DNA of 64,000 bases from Pseudeuparius sepicola (GCA_963920635.1 OY987298.1:124567735-124631734); one strand, 5' to 3'. Positions 24,701 to 34,120 are shown, counted from the first letter of the stretch. The notes: a model not told the origin generated them from the sequence alone. Made by a program: numbers and translations.

Positions 24701-27700
24701 AAGATGGAGCTTCCTTCCATAACTGTGGGCCCATAACGGAATTTTTGAACAATTCGTTTGAAAATTGGATTGGTAAACATGGAACGATAAGGTGGCCGCC
24801 ACGTAGTCCAGATTTAACCCCCTTGGATTTTTTCTTATGGGGGCATTTACAAAATAAAGTTTATAAGAACCGCCCCGAAAATGTTGAGGAGATTAAAAGA
24901 CGAGTAAAATTAGAAATTGATAGTTTAAACAATCGTCCCTTAATCTTTGAAAATGTCCGAAAAAATTTCTTAAAAAGACTTAGGTTATGTGTAAATAATA
25001 ATGGAAACCATTTTGAACATTTAATGTAAATGAACTTCTAACTAATTTTAAATAACTAATCATATTGTTGTTGTTATAATAAATATGACAGTAGTAAAAA
25101 TAATAAATGTTTCATAATTTCCACGAGATTTTTAATTAAGTTGAATGCAGTTGAATGGCTATAGCCACTTTAACATTCAGCCTACTCGATTGTCAGTTTT
25201 ATTATCATGGCTGACTTGATTTGTCATAAATTTGGTTTTATTGTTTGGCCTACTCAGATCGAACATCAGACGCCGACCATGAGACCATGTATCTAGTTTG
25301 ATGGAGCTTCTCTGATAAATATCTCGGGAACGGTTGGAGATAAATAGGTCAAATTATATATCGTTGGATTCAGAATTAAAAAAGGAATCCTGTGATGGTT
25401 AAGAGAAATGTGTAAGTTGTAAAATAGAGAAAACCACTTTCATTTTCGCTATAGCCGGAAGTTATATTAAAAAACTGAATATTCGGGAATACTACTTAAA
25501 GGTTCTCTAATGGATGTGTAGGTAAAAAATTATATTTTTTTATTTTTGCAAAAAATGTTTTTTCGCGATAACTTTTTTACCGACCCCCGTATACAAAATT
25601 AGGGTACACCCTCAAATTCCCCTTAATTTTTACTATAACCTCACTTTTTGAATGACGATTTTATGTTAACCTGTCTCCACGTAGCACACTTTTTCCGCTT
25701 GGATGGGCCACCCTGTACACAAAATCAATACGGATGATCAGCTGATACACTGGGAAACTATGTTACCTCCCACGTGATCCTTAAGAAGGCACTTCATTGG
25801 CCGGAGCTGCAACGGCAAACGGAAAAAGATTGGTTATCCCCGACGGAACGTCAAACGGCAAACGGCAACGGAATTTGAGTTTATAAATACTAACATCAAA
25901 TCTTCGATGTCCAACTTTCGAACGTCAAACGTCAAACGGCAACGTCAAACTTCAAACGGCAACGTCAAACTTCAAACGGCAACGTCAAACGTCAAAGTTT
26001 ATAAATCGGGCTTTTAGAGTTGCTAGAAAACAAACTTCCCCTCCAGGTTTCCTATGCGATAGAATGTGAAACACTGGTTCCCCTTATTTTAAAGAGTTCC
26101 TTATCCAGCCTATCATTGATATGAACAATCCCAAAAAATGGCATTTATATTTTTAATAAAATTTCCTAATCTGAAGTTACTAAATTAATCTACTCACCGA
26201 TTGTATGTGCTATCATTTAAGACAACTGGTTCGACTTGCTTGGCGTTATCTGCAACGTATGACTCTTGCACGTGCTGGCCTTTTTCAGTTTCTGGATTAT
26301 ATCTAACAACCTTCATCTCAACATCTGGCCTTACTCTGACTTCTTGAACTTCGGAAGCCTCTGCAGTCTGTTCCAGATCTTCCGGCTTCTCTTTAACTAA
26401 AGGTTGAGCTACTATCTTGGGAATAGGCTCGCTTCCTGCTGCAGATAGTTGTTGGGCGCCACCAGCGCCGTAGAAGTTGGCTAGCTGATCAGGAGGAAGA
26501 GCGGAGAGTGGGATGTCACCCACTTTGTCGTAATCTAGAATTGAAATATCGGCGTGATTTAAAATGCCAGATGCTAAAAGTTGTTCTCTGAGATCGTCTG
26601 GAACTTCGTCTGGTAGTTGAGCTTGTAATACTTTAGGATCCTTTGTTGTAGTTGAGGGTTGCGGAAGTTCAGTGGTGGTAGTTATTCTTTCTGTTGTTGA
26701 TTGGAATATTCTCTTTGTAGGTCCATGCGAAATTGGTTTTGGTGTAGTTGGTTGACGAGTAGAATATCTGTGATTGTTGCTTCTTGATTCAGATTGTGGT
26801 AAAGCATGATATTTGTTTTGTGGAATATTCTGACTATTTTCCTGGCTGTTCAATAACTGTTGTTGAATCTTTTCGTATTCGTCGTGATTAAACAAAGATT
26901 GTTGTTGTTGCTGCTGCTGCTGGTGATTGTGATGTTGCTGCTGTGGTTGATTTGAATCATCTTGTACCTGTTGTTGTTGATATTGATTATTAGAACTTTG
27001 CACTTGTTGTGTTTGGTGGGTTTGTCCGTCAGAACTCACAGTCAAGTGTTGTTCGAATTTAGGGACAGAATGTATCAGCTGTCCCCCAGCGGGCAATATA
27101 CTTTGAGCCGTTTTCAAATTGTTTAAATGTTCATTGTGCGAAAGTTGCTGTTGTTGATTCGAGTTTTGTTCTGGTTCAAATTGCTGATAGGTCTGCTGTT
27201 GCTGATGTTGAGTAGGTCCATTATTAAAGTTATTGTTTTTTAGTTGGCCGTTAAACACATGGCTCTGTTGCTGCAGGGGTAATTGCTGTTGAGAAGGGAA
27301 ATGGGTTTCCGGCCTAAGTTGTCCCGCGGGAACAGGATTATGTGGAACATTGAAATGAGAAGTTGGTGGAGGGGTAGGTGGATGAGGTGACTGCGATTGT
27401 GGAGGGTGCGTAAACGATGGTTGAGACTGTTGACCTGGCTTGAAGTTGTCGAAAGGTTTATATGGAACTGGTTGGCGCGGTTTCGGTTGTTCATTAAACT
27501 GCGGGGGATGCGGGTTGAATTCTGCAGCTGGACGATTGGGTGGATGTTGCTGCGGTAGAGGATGTGCGTTTAATAAATCTTGAGGAATTGTATGATAGTT
27601 TGGATTAGGCTGATATTGTTGAGGGGGTCCACCGTTAGTTTGGAAATGTGGAGGTGGGTGGGAGATTGTATGCGCAAACGCAGGAAACGGAGATTTGTTC

Positions 27701-29176
27701 GAAGGCGGCGCCGAGTTGAAAAAATTATTTGGGGGGTGTTGACTAGACGGTTTCACGTAAGGTGGCGACTGGAATGGGTATTTCGTTTGAGTTTGTGAAG
27801 GTGGTGGCCCTGAAGGTCGTGAAGGCGGTCTGTTGTTGAAGTTTGGTGGTGGGAAGTTAAACGGCTTATATGGTTGAGGTGAACGTGGTTGGTCTGGTCT
27901 GAATACGTTTTGTAGAGTTTGAAAGAAACTTGGTGGTGGGAACGGTCGTTTGTAGTAAACATTCGAAAAAGATGAGAGTTGTCTTGCTTGAGGTACATTT
28001 CCTGCGGGTTCTGGCGCAGGTGGTTGCGGTTGGTGTTGTTGGAGCGGTTGATAATCTTCTGGCTTGTTGGAACGTTTGTCGTAGTCAAATCCTTCTTTTC
28101 CGAATGTCACTTTTATGCCGCTAAGGCTGTGGTATACTTCAGAATCAGGTTTGATGATGGTTCTTAAAGTTGTGCTAGGTGGCGGAGGAACAGGCTCTTC
28201 TTGGTTGTAGTCATAGCCTTGAACATCATCTTGTTGCTGTTCTTCTTCCTCCTCCCCGTCTGATACGGTCGGTGAAATGGCTGGTACCGGTTTGTCGTAC
28301 ACGATGGAATCTTTTCCGCTGCCGTAGGGGTTCTTCTTGTATTTGACATAGAATACCTGGACTTCTTCCTTCTTTTTTTTAGGTGGCGGCGTGGTGGGAG
28401 GTGCCGGAAGCGAGATATTAGATTCTTTAATGATAATCTCGATTATGGGCTCTGGCTCCTTGATGTACACCGGTTTCTCGATGATGTGCGGCTTGTGCGG
28501 CACATAGATGGTCCCGCCTCTCTCGATGTTGTCCGTGATGTGGTTGTTGTTGTTGTCGGCGAGCAGATCATCTTGGTGTTGGTGGCCATCTGCGTTGGGG
28601 GACAAAAGGTTAGTATCGTACAGAGGGTCACGCTGCGAGTAGTGGGCCAGCGGCTCCATGGGGACGGCGTATGGGGGCGCGGGGAGGGGTTGCGGTCTAC
28701 CTTTTCTGTACTGGGTGCGGGCGGGATGGCCGGGGAAGAACTGGGGCGGATAGTGTGGGTGGTGGGGGCCCGTAGATATCCGGCGGCCGATGGGGCCCGA
28801 GTTGTAGTAGTGCGACACGCTGACCGGGCCTCCATCCGGTGGTAGCTGGCGCTTGCCGCGAGCTTCATCCCTGGGGAGGGCGAGCTGCTTAGAACGGGCG
28901 GGGGACTCGCCGGCCGCCAGCCACGCCGTCGCCAAGACGGCGCTCAGCACGACCTGAAAACATAAACAGTAAAAGGAATTAACCATATGTTACAGTGGCT
29001 GGGTAGGCCTAGTCGGTACCGCCTAACTTCGGCAAATGGAAAGGCCCACCCTTTTCCCTCCTATCATATATTGCGAGATGAGTATATTCCTTGTCTATAC
29101 ATTTAGACAAGGGTACGTATATCCATTGAATTAATTTACCGGACGCGCCAAGCAGCACCGCCGCGCGCACGTTCAT
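18545..29176 (-). CDS. Secreted Pro/Gln/His-rich low-complexity protein, five-exon gene
   Basis: Four exons (28953-26198, 20463-20179, 19067-18853, 18759-18545) join in phase through GT/AG introns of 5734, 1111 and 93 bp to give 1156 residues, plus a few from a short exon 1. The N-terminus supplies a hydrophobic signal core (VVLSAVLATAWLAAGE) and then a GKRQ dibasic site. The body is rich in Pro, Gln, His and Asn, with YNSGP and tyrosine motifs, a VFYVKYKKNPYG segment and a long polyglutamine tract. The C-terminal third changes to ordinary or acidic composition (KVNGTQFPIPDVPELKGKK, then Glu/Ser/Ala-rich). This composition suggests an extracellular-matrix or cuticle-type structural protein; I do not recognise a named family. 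The product is inferred; phase agreement at all three junctions makes the gene model strong. Confidence 0.85.
18853..19067 (-). CDS. Secreted-protein gene, penultimate exon
   Basis: The acceptor is TTATTTTTAG, the donor CTAG|GTAGGT. The first base completes a glycine codon begun in the preceding exon (GG+A). It encodes TEDTKDKEIYMYDIPTKSVN followed by an acidic Glu/Ala/Ser segment that looks helical or disordered. The intron to the last exon is only 93 bp. Confidence 0.88.
19248..19576. mobile_element. Fold-back MITE in TTAA target, intronic
   Basis: Inverted arms (GGATATTCTATAGTCTGCCAG left; complement of CTGACAAACTGTAGAACAGCC right) extend through GAATTCGAAATTTAGT to a centre near 19400. 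TTAA lies immediately outside both ends (19244-19247, 19577-19580), as for piggyBac- or Kolobok-type integration. Confidence 0.8.
19581..19906. mobile_element. Fold-back MITE in TTAA target, abutting the previous one
   Basis: Nearly identical arms of about 130 bp start GAGGGGGTTGCCGACAGCGA and end with the complement TCGCTGTCGGCAACACCCTC. The flanks are TTAA at 19577-19580 and 19907-19910, so the two MITEs share one TTAA. The arms are more similar to each other than those of the neighbour, suggesting this one came later. Confidence 0.88.
20179..20463 (-). CDS. Secreted-protein gene, middle exon
   Basis: The acceptor is ACATTTCAG, the donor ATTGG|GTAAGA. It opens with one base that completes the Arg codon split at the end of the large exon (CG+G), and then reads YLPLKVNGTQFPIPDVPELK. 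The segment VVVLAPVSYDF and the following charged helix (LIQEETLKELLVNPTKENYN) look like a folded region rather than low-complexity sequence, so this is the best query for a homology search. Confidence 0.9.
20765..21240. repeat. Intronic direct repeat (two ~130-bp copies)
   Basis: Segment 20765-20890 (CAGGGACTCTTCAAAATAAG, then TTTACCTTCCAAAGTGAGG) recurs at 21105-21240 in the same orientation, including ATTTTATTGGAGAWTCTWWA near its end. A further related end lies inversely at 26060-26110. Noncoding. Confidence 0.65.
21311..22937. mobile_element. Non-autonomous hAT-like element with 8-bp TSD, intronic
   Basis: The inverted ends TAGTGTTTCACARGAC enclose 1627 bp, and TGACAATT flanks both sides exactly (21303-21310, 22938-22945), the 8-bp duplication expected of hAT elements. 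Both subterminal regions are packed with copies of TCTTGCAAGA / CTTGTCTTGCAAG, which in hAT elements are typical transposase-binding repeats. A GC-rich patch at 21590-21740 keeps a short open frame but shows no transposase motif. Confidence 0.88.
23339..25715 (+). mobile_element. Apparently complete IS630/Tc1-mariner-like transposon
   Basis: The 2377-bp element lies between TA dinucleotides (23337-23338, 25716-25717). Terminal inverted repeats of about 535 bp (23339-23872 and 25179-25715) begin CAGGGTGGGCCATCCAAGCG and are nearly identical over their length, differing at scattered bases. Between them is one intact transposase ORF, 23953-25029. It sits in the 5.7-kb intron of the secreted-protein gene, with its gene on the opposite strand to the host. 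All parts expected of an autonomous element are present. Confidence 0.92.
23953..25029 (+). CDS. DDD transposase, IS630/Tc1-mariner superfamily
   Basis: Intact 358-residue protein that would cut and join the ends of the surrounding element. Residues 1-60 form a DUF4817-like helix-turn-helix (RYVETLREYSSKYPNRNVP, then KLYRRFRSTGSV); a second HTH follows at about 75-100 (SQRDAARDLQIPRSTIQRV). The catalytic domain shows IIWSDEATF (first Asp), LIWQQDGASFHN (second Asp) and WPPRSPDLTPLDFFLWG (third Asp at LD). Forty residues separate the second and third acidic residues, so it is DD40D by the usual count, unlike DD34D mariners and DD34E Tc1. The chosen ATG sits just inside the left TIR and the stop just before the right one. 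No frameshift or stop breaks it, though activity is inferred. Confidence 0.95.
   Translation: MFLKEECCDILEIFIKNDKRYVETLREYSSKYPNRNVPSASFICKLYRRFRSTGSVISKRKKGFRISEDERERILNYFRRNNEKSQRDAARDLQIPRSTIQRVTKLSKFKAFKILPVQRLFPGDAARRLEYCQTMLNFYFARGGAGFFKQIIWSDEATFTTAGIYNRKNSIFWSVDNPRAFREVVKSGRNSVGVWCGIVGNFIIGPLFYSGSMTGRKYLHLIQNELEQYFDQLPLIFLNQLQERQLIWQQDGASFHNCGPITEFLNNSFENWIGKHGTIRWPPRSPDLTPLDFFLWGHLQNKVYKNRPENVEEIKRRVKLEIDSLNNRPLIFENVRKNFLKRLRLCVNNNGNHFEHLM
26198..28953 (-). CDS. Secreted-protein gene, large low-complexity exon
   Basis: The exon opens after a strong polypyrimidine acceptor (TTTACTGTTTATGTTTTCAG) with VVLSAVLATAWLAAGESP, the hydrophobic core of a signal peptide. It ends at donor AATCG|GTGAGT with two bases of a codon. 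The reading frame also runs back through the intron to an ATG at 28986, but that start would translate the acceptor sequence and I reject it. Order along the 918 codons: signal core, His/Pro region, VFYVKYKKNPYG block, acidic patch, about 300 residues of Pro/Asn/Phe repeats, Gln-rich region with a long polyQ run near two-thirds, Thr-rich stretch, then SILDYDKVGDIPLSALPPDQ. Several shadow frames on both strands come from its biased composition. Confidence 0.92.
29140..29176 (-). CDS. Secreted-protein gene, candidate first exon
   Basis: ATG at 29176 opens MNVRAAVLLGAS, a fitting signal-peptide N-region for the hydrophobic core in the next exon. The obvious donor G|GTAAAT ends the exon at 29140 in phase 1, which does not match the phase-0 acceptor at 28953. 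A weaker donor, GCG|GTGCTG, would end it at 29159 in phase 0 and give MNVRAAVVLSAVLATAW, a textbook signal peptide. Either the weak site is used, or exon 1 lies elsewhere, or there is a sequence error. Confidence 0.5.
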
Positions 29177-29873
29177 CTTGATCGAACCCAACCATCAAGC
29201 AGTTATGCTAAAGTCTCTCATTATCTAGTCACTAGATTTATCTTGGATGTCCCTAGAATTTCCCAAGACTCCTGGAATGAAAAGTGACGGCAAGGTGGGC
29301 ATTATTTTGCAATTATTTTGTTTAAATATTGGTTCGACTTTATTTTCCCTTTGTTACAATAATAATATTTGGAACCAGTTGTTGAAAGCCCCCGCCCGCT
29401 AAACACATGAGCGCGTCTCCCGTTCGGAATTCGAACACTTGAGGTTTCTTCCTTTGAATAAAGAACCCCAGGAAGGAGCAAATTTAGGCTTAACGCTCGA
29501 CCGAGACATAGTCTCTGCATATAGCGAGATGCCGTTTCCTTTTTTACATTGGCGCGCACCTTTGTTCTGATTAGTTTAATGGAGGCAGAAATTCTCATTT
29601 TTCGTGAAATAAGTACCTTCAGTACAGGCAAAAAATTATAAGGCACGTTTATGCCTCCTTGATAATACAGCAATTCTAATTTTAAATTTCCAATTATGAA
29701 GAAGTAGGGACAAACGCCTATGCCAATTTGGGACATGGCCTCAAAAATTAATTTAAATTACAAAATTACTTACCGATAGATTATATTATTCTCAAATATT
29801 TTAGTTTTGGCCGTCAGGGAAGTGCCACAAGCCGCACAGCTAAGCACACCTATCACCGTGTCAGTGTGTCAGA
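29177..29873. other. Upstream region of the secreted-protein gene
   Basis: No transposon ends seen. The 29302-29736 minus-strand frame matches nothing I know. A short word, AATAAAGAACCCCAGGAAGG, at 29457-29480 is shared with 8030-8055, which hints at a dispersed repeat. The promoter presumably lies here but I see no reliable core element. Confidence 0.4.
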
Positions 29874-29881
29874 TATGAAAA

Positions 29882-29911
29882 CATAGACAAACCCCTTTGG
29901 GTTTGTCTATG
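29882..29911. mobile_element. 30-bp palindrome flanked by 8-bp direct repeats
   Basis: Perfect 13-bp arms CATAGACAAACCC and GGGTTTGTCTATG flank a CTTT loop. TATGAAAA abuts both sides exactly (29874-29881, 29912-29919). The CAYAGAC...GTCTRTG termini resemble those at 8843 and 31718. Confidence 0.75.
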
Positions 29912-30369
29912 TATGAAAATATTTGTCAAAACTTGGTTACTACTCAGGGCGATTTCCGTCTCATTTATTTTATAGTACACCATAGTGCTTTGATTCTTTA
30001 TTCAAAGGTTTCTTCCAGTCTAATTTCGACGTTTTGGGTCATGTTTACGTTTGCGTTTGCGGTACGTCACATGCAATTTTTGAATATTTTTTGGTGAATT
30101 CGTGAATTGTGTATCTTGTAGGTATTATGAATTTTAGGCGGAGATTTAGCCTTTGGCAGATGAGCAGGGAATCTGAATGATTTGTAAGGCAGCAGTTCAT
30201 TTCGTTGTGTAGCAGATGATAAACAATAGTTCAAAAGAGTGTGGATTGCAGTGGCAAATTACTGACGTTACAACTGAGAAGATTCACGCGCATTTATCAA
30301 CACCACTATAAGTTCAAATGTGAACAATAATTAGATCCAAGACCCGTAAAGTAAGAAGGTTACCCACTA

Positions 30370-30507
30370 ACTTAGAGACAGAGCGAACGCTGACGTCACA
30401 GGAATGCTGTCAGATGATGTGATTGGCGTTCCCTCGTGTGTTGCCCTTGCCGACGATTATTGCCAGCATTCCCATGACGTCATCCACAACGCTCTCTCTC
30501 TCAACAA
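30370..30507. mobile_element. Short MITE-like inverted repeat
   Basis: The left arm TTAGAGACAGAGCGAACGCTG...GACGTCACAGGAATGCTG pairs with the inverse right arm CAGCATTCCCATGACGTCAT...AACGCTCTCTCTCTCAA across about 138 bp. No clear target-site duplication. Confidence 0.6.
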
Positions 30508-31367
30508 GAGGCAAACCTAGACCTATCATGGGAAATATTTTCACCACATAGGTACCTAATTATAAGTTAAAATTGAGGTTCCTTTTGCATCGAGGTGATA
30601 GTCAAAGTGGCAAAGGATAGATAATGTATATAATAGAGAAATTCAGAATTCTATAGCAGGAAATAAGAAACCACTTTATTGGAATGACTTAAATGTAGAT
30701 AAAAGCAAAGATCATGATTAGAATATTATGATCTTTGATAAAAGGTAGGAATTAAACTAAATAAATGTATGTGAAAATATAACAAAATTATATATTTTTT
30801 AATTTATTTTTGTATTATTAGAATTCCACGTAAAGAATGGCTTGAAAAATTATGGTCTTAAAATAGAAAATTTTTAATGGACACCGTACAAATTACTTTA
30901 TGCTGATAATTTTCGAAAGGGAGTTTTTTTTTAAATTTCAAGGTAAACTAAACTATCAATTTAGAAAATCTGGTTGAGCCTGTTGCTGGTCCATCGGGGA
31001 TAAATGTGCCCTTAGATATTTCAACTATTACAAATAGAAAAGAAAAAAATTTTTCTGCCGAAAACCAACTGAGCAAAAGTAGGTGGGTATACATATAATA
31101 TGATACTTTATATTTGATTCAAACTAAACTTTTTTGATTGATTAATTATTTTGTGTATTACTTTTATGTGTTTAAGTAATATTTAAGAAGTGCTACTTTG
31201 CTATTTCATATTGCTATTAATATTGATTTTATGTTATGAATTTATTTTATTCTAGAATTATTGTTTATCAAGACACATCTACTACTAGTAATGAAAGCCA
31301 AAAGAGAAGTGGTCGTAAAAGAAAATTGTAGTATGCAATAATAGCTTTGAGTGAACAATTCACATAA

Positions 31368-31607
31368 AGAGGAACAACGGCTGTCAAATCTGACAGTTAT
31401 TTTTTCGCAATAAACGCATATGTGATTCAAAAACAATATAAATGGTATTATTGTTGACTAATGTTTTCTGACCACTCCTGCGTTTTTCAAAAAAGTATTT
31501 GACAGTCGTTGGTTCTCTATCCAAATATTTCACTCAACGATATATAGGTAGGTAATAGCTATTTTCGCGAAAAAATAACTGTTAGATTTGACAGCCTTTG
31601 TTCCTCT
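31368..31607. mobile_element. Fold-back MITE inside the THAP transposase remnant
   Basis: The left arm AGAGGAACAACGGCTGTCAAA and TCTGACAGTTATTTTTTCGC have inverse partners at 31563-31607. The 240-bp element splits the decayed transposase. Flanking duplication not clear. Confidence 0.7.
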
Positions 31608-31655
31608 TAAAAAAAAAACACGTAGAGTATCATAACAATACTGTTAATATTTGTA

Positions 31656-31799
31656 ACACAACTTGCCATTAGTGGTTGCAAACGAATATTCCATGTCTGG
31701 CAGTGGCAGCATATAAGCACAGACATATATAGCTAAGCTATATATGTCTGTGATATAAGGGTTTATTCGTTTGCTACCTACCATTAATGGCAAGTTATG
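31656..31799. mobile_element. Small MITE carrying a palindrome insertion
   Basis: The inverted arms AACTTGCCATTARTGG and GCAAACGAATA pair across 31656-31690 and 31765-31799. A 35-bp palindrome with its own 7-bp duplication is inserted at 31718-31752, so the MITE was originally about 100 bp. Confidence 0.7.
31718..31752. mobile_element. 35-bp perfect palindrome flanked by 7-bp direct repeats
   Basis: Two exact 17-bp arms (CACAGACATATATAGCT and its complement) are separated by a single A. The exact direct repeat ATATAAG flanks it at 31711-31717 and 31753-31759. Same termini as 8843-8885. Confidence 0.8.
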
Positions 31800-32720
31800 T
31801 TAGGTAGGAATATTAACAGAATTTCTATATTTTTTCGGTCAGCTCACGGTCTAATGCTATTTATTTCAAGACAAATTTCACAAAAATACCATTATTATTA
31901 CACTCAGGTGCAAAGAAAAAACACCTGGCCACATAATACTTTTTTAAAATTGTGTATATTTATTCATATTTGGGCTTTGAGTTTACACTTTTGAATTTTT
32001 ATTGATAAGGGACTTTCTCCTGGATAATTCAAAAAACAATATGATGTTTAGCAATTGCAATTGCAAAATACAGGTACCTACTCTTTGTGAATTGAATAAA
32101 TAACACATAAAATGATTAATCGAATTTTAATTTCTAACATTTAAAACTCTATGTATCCAGGAGGCCTTTAAACGGAGAAAACATTATTTTTATAAATTTT
32201 CTAGTATAATAATTGTTTATATTAAACCTCTAGTTACAGCAGATGATATATTTTTTATTTAATTTTTAATACTTCCCCTAATACTGTAAAGAAAAAATAT
32301 TGAACTACAAAAACGACAGGAAGAATATCGAAAACATCTGTACAGTGCCAATAAGAAAATAAAATCTCTGGAAAAAGTGCCATCCCTAAAAGATGTTGTA
32401 AATTATTAAAAGAAAGAGGATTATCTATCTGAGCATGCACATTTCTTTATCAAAACGTTTTGATGGTATGCTCAATATATTAATGATTCGCTATTTAAAA
32501 AATGTTCAAAATCAAAGTGTCACTCATGAAATATATCCACCACCAAAAGAATTTGCAGCCACTCTCCAATTCTAATACTGTCTAGCTTATGAATATGTTC
32601 GGAATGAGTTTGCACTAGCATTACCACACCAGGCTACCATAAGAAAGTTGATAAGCAATGTTCAATGTAACCCTGGTCAGGTTTTATTGATCCAACTTTA
32701 AGTGTTATAAAACAGAAAAA

Positions 32721-34112
32721 TATGAAAAATAATATTATTCAGTAGATAGGTACTTAATTCCTCCTTTTTCCTAGCGAATAGATTGTAGACATATAACGGA
32801 AATGGGTAATATTTCATATACTTACTTACTTGAAGTTAATTATAAAAGATCGAGAGAGAACCTGAGAATTGAAACGTGTTAATTTTCAGTCTGAAAGTTT
32901 CAGAATTTTCGTTTATACCAATGTATAAAAGAAAATCCTACAATGCATTTTATGGCTGATACTCGAAACGATAATACGTAGGTAGCCCCAATTTTGTCAA
33001 TTTAGTCACACATTTAGCAATCAGTTATTCTTCGTTTCACAATATTAACCGTTTTTACGACTTACCTACCTAATTACCCATTTCAACATATACAATTTCA
33101 TGTCATATGAACGTTATGTGGCAATAGTCAAGAATCTAGCAATATCTTCGAAGTGTTGTGTCTTTTACGTCGGTCATGTCTAATGAAAAATGAATTATAC
33201 GGGCCAGAATCATCCGAAATACCGGAAAGAAAAAAATTATTTCTTAGCGCTTTTTATAAAAATAAATAATTTTGTTCAATTTTCAGAAATACTTCTGGGT
33301 TTCTGTAACGCGTAGGTGATTGATGAAAAGCAAAAGTTTCATACTCCCGACTATCGCAGAGTACCTACTTACCGCAGAAGCAACCGAATGATCCTGCGGG
33401 AGAGGATGGAGAAGGGCAACAGATAAACAAGAGCACCTAATATCGCTGTCCGAATTATCCTCATCAAATGTATACTTATACCTACTGAATTTGTCCTAAT
33501 AATACTTGGTTCTCACTTCTCTATGTTATCTAATAACCTAATCCTATTAAACAAGGCAATTAATAACACAATAATGTACGGATACCAGCATTACCAGCGA
33601 ACCAACCGGTTAAGTTATAATAATTATTATTCTCCTCGCGTGCGTACCCGTCGCGGGAAGAAGAAATTCTGTTACTTTCGGTTTCGAAGACTCGATATTC
33701 CGGCGATGGCATTTAACCTCTTTTCCAGATCCGCTACGGGCCGATTGTAGAAACCGCGCGCGGTCCGAAGATTCTCATTGAATAAATGCATTAAGTCAGT
33801 GGCGTAACTACATGCTAAAGAAGGATATTAATAACGTCTCGAAGAAATGTGCATTTGCGAAATTTTAGGTGATATTAGTTGCCACAATATTATAGCACTT
33901 CTCCATTCACCAATCGCTAACTTTATAAATTATCGAGTTGTGTAGGTATTTCACAACAGACACTGACACTACACAGGGTAGAGAAGGTCAGGTTTCATGT
34001 ATTGCCCAAACTCCTGCCTATCTTGATTATTTATGTTATGTTTGTTTGCTTATAAAAATAACTAATAAATAACTGATAAAATTTTCACTGATCAGTTTTT
34101 ACCAAAAAGTGA
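32721..34112. other. No recognised gene
   Basis: AT-rich, with one GC-richer patch at 33630-33775 (CCGATTGTAGAAACCGCGCGC) that could be a promoter or leader. Its plus-strand frame ending at 33750 encodes a basic peptide I do not recognise. No inverted repeats noticed. Confidence 0.4.
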
Positions 34113-34120
34113 CTGGAAGG

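Larger units (their letters stand above)
23050..26015. repeat. Repeat with AACGTCAAACGGC subterminal motifs, split by the Tc1-like element
   Basis: The left piece (23055-23120) has GACGTTGCCGTTTGAAGTTCG and similar; the right piece (25790-26010) has at least ten inverse copies of the 12-bp word AACGTCAAACGG. The ends AGCCSGATTTA face each other in inverted orientation. The 23339-25715 transposon lies between them, so it appears to have inserted into this older element. Both sides are also flanked by TTTCCTATGCGATAGAMTGTGA. Confidence 0.6.
30820..32720 (+). pseudogene. P-element/THAP9-like transposase, decayed
   Basis: Pieces of a THAP transposase occur in order on the plus strand, broken by stops and frameshifts. 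At 30830-30935 a THAP-like start reads RIPRKEWLEKLW with NRKFLMDTVQITLC, its zinc-binding end already damaged. At 32295-32460 a coiled, basic segment reads ANKKIKSLEKVPSLKDVVNY and then DYLSEHAHFFIKTF. At 32548-32690 the block EFAATLQF...YEYVRNEFALALPHQATIRK matches the conserved region of P-element-type transposases. No catalytic C-terminus follows before 33000. Two MITEs (31368-31607, 31656-31799) interrupt it. Family assignment is from memory of the motif pattern. Confidence 0.72.

Noticed and set aside
27240..28868. Several 60-140-aa frames on both strands
   Set aside because: Shadows of the Pro/Gln/His-biased exon at 26198-28953, whose composition removes stops in other frames.
28954..28986. 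ATG at 28986 as the start of the large secreted-protein exon
   Set aside because: The first 11 codons are a polypyrimidine tract ending TTTTCAG, a clear splice acceptor, and the real signal-peptide core starts right after it.
29302..29736. 144-aa minus-strand open frame upstream of the secreted-protein gene
   Set aside because: No family resemblance, no splice or start context, and part of it is shared with another noncoding place (8030-8055).
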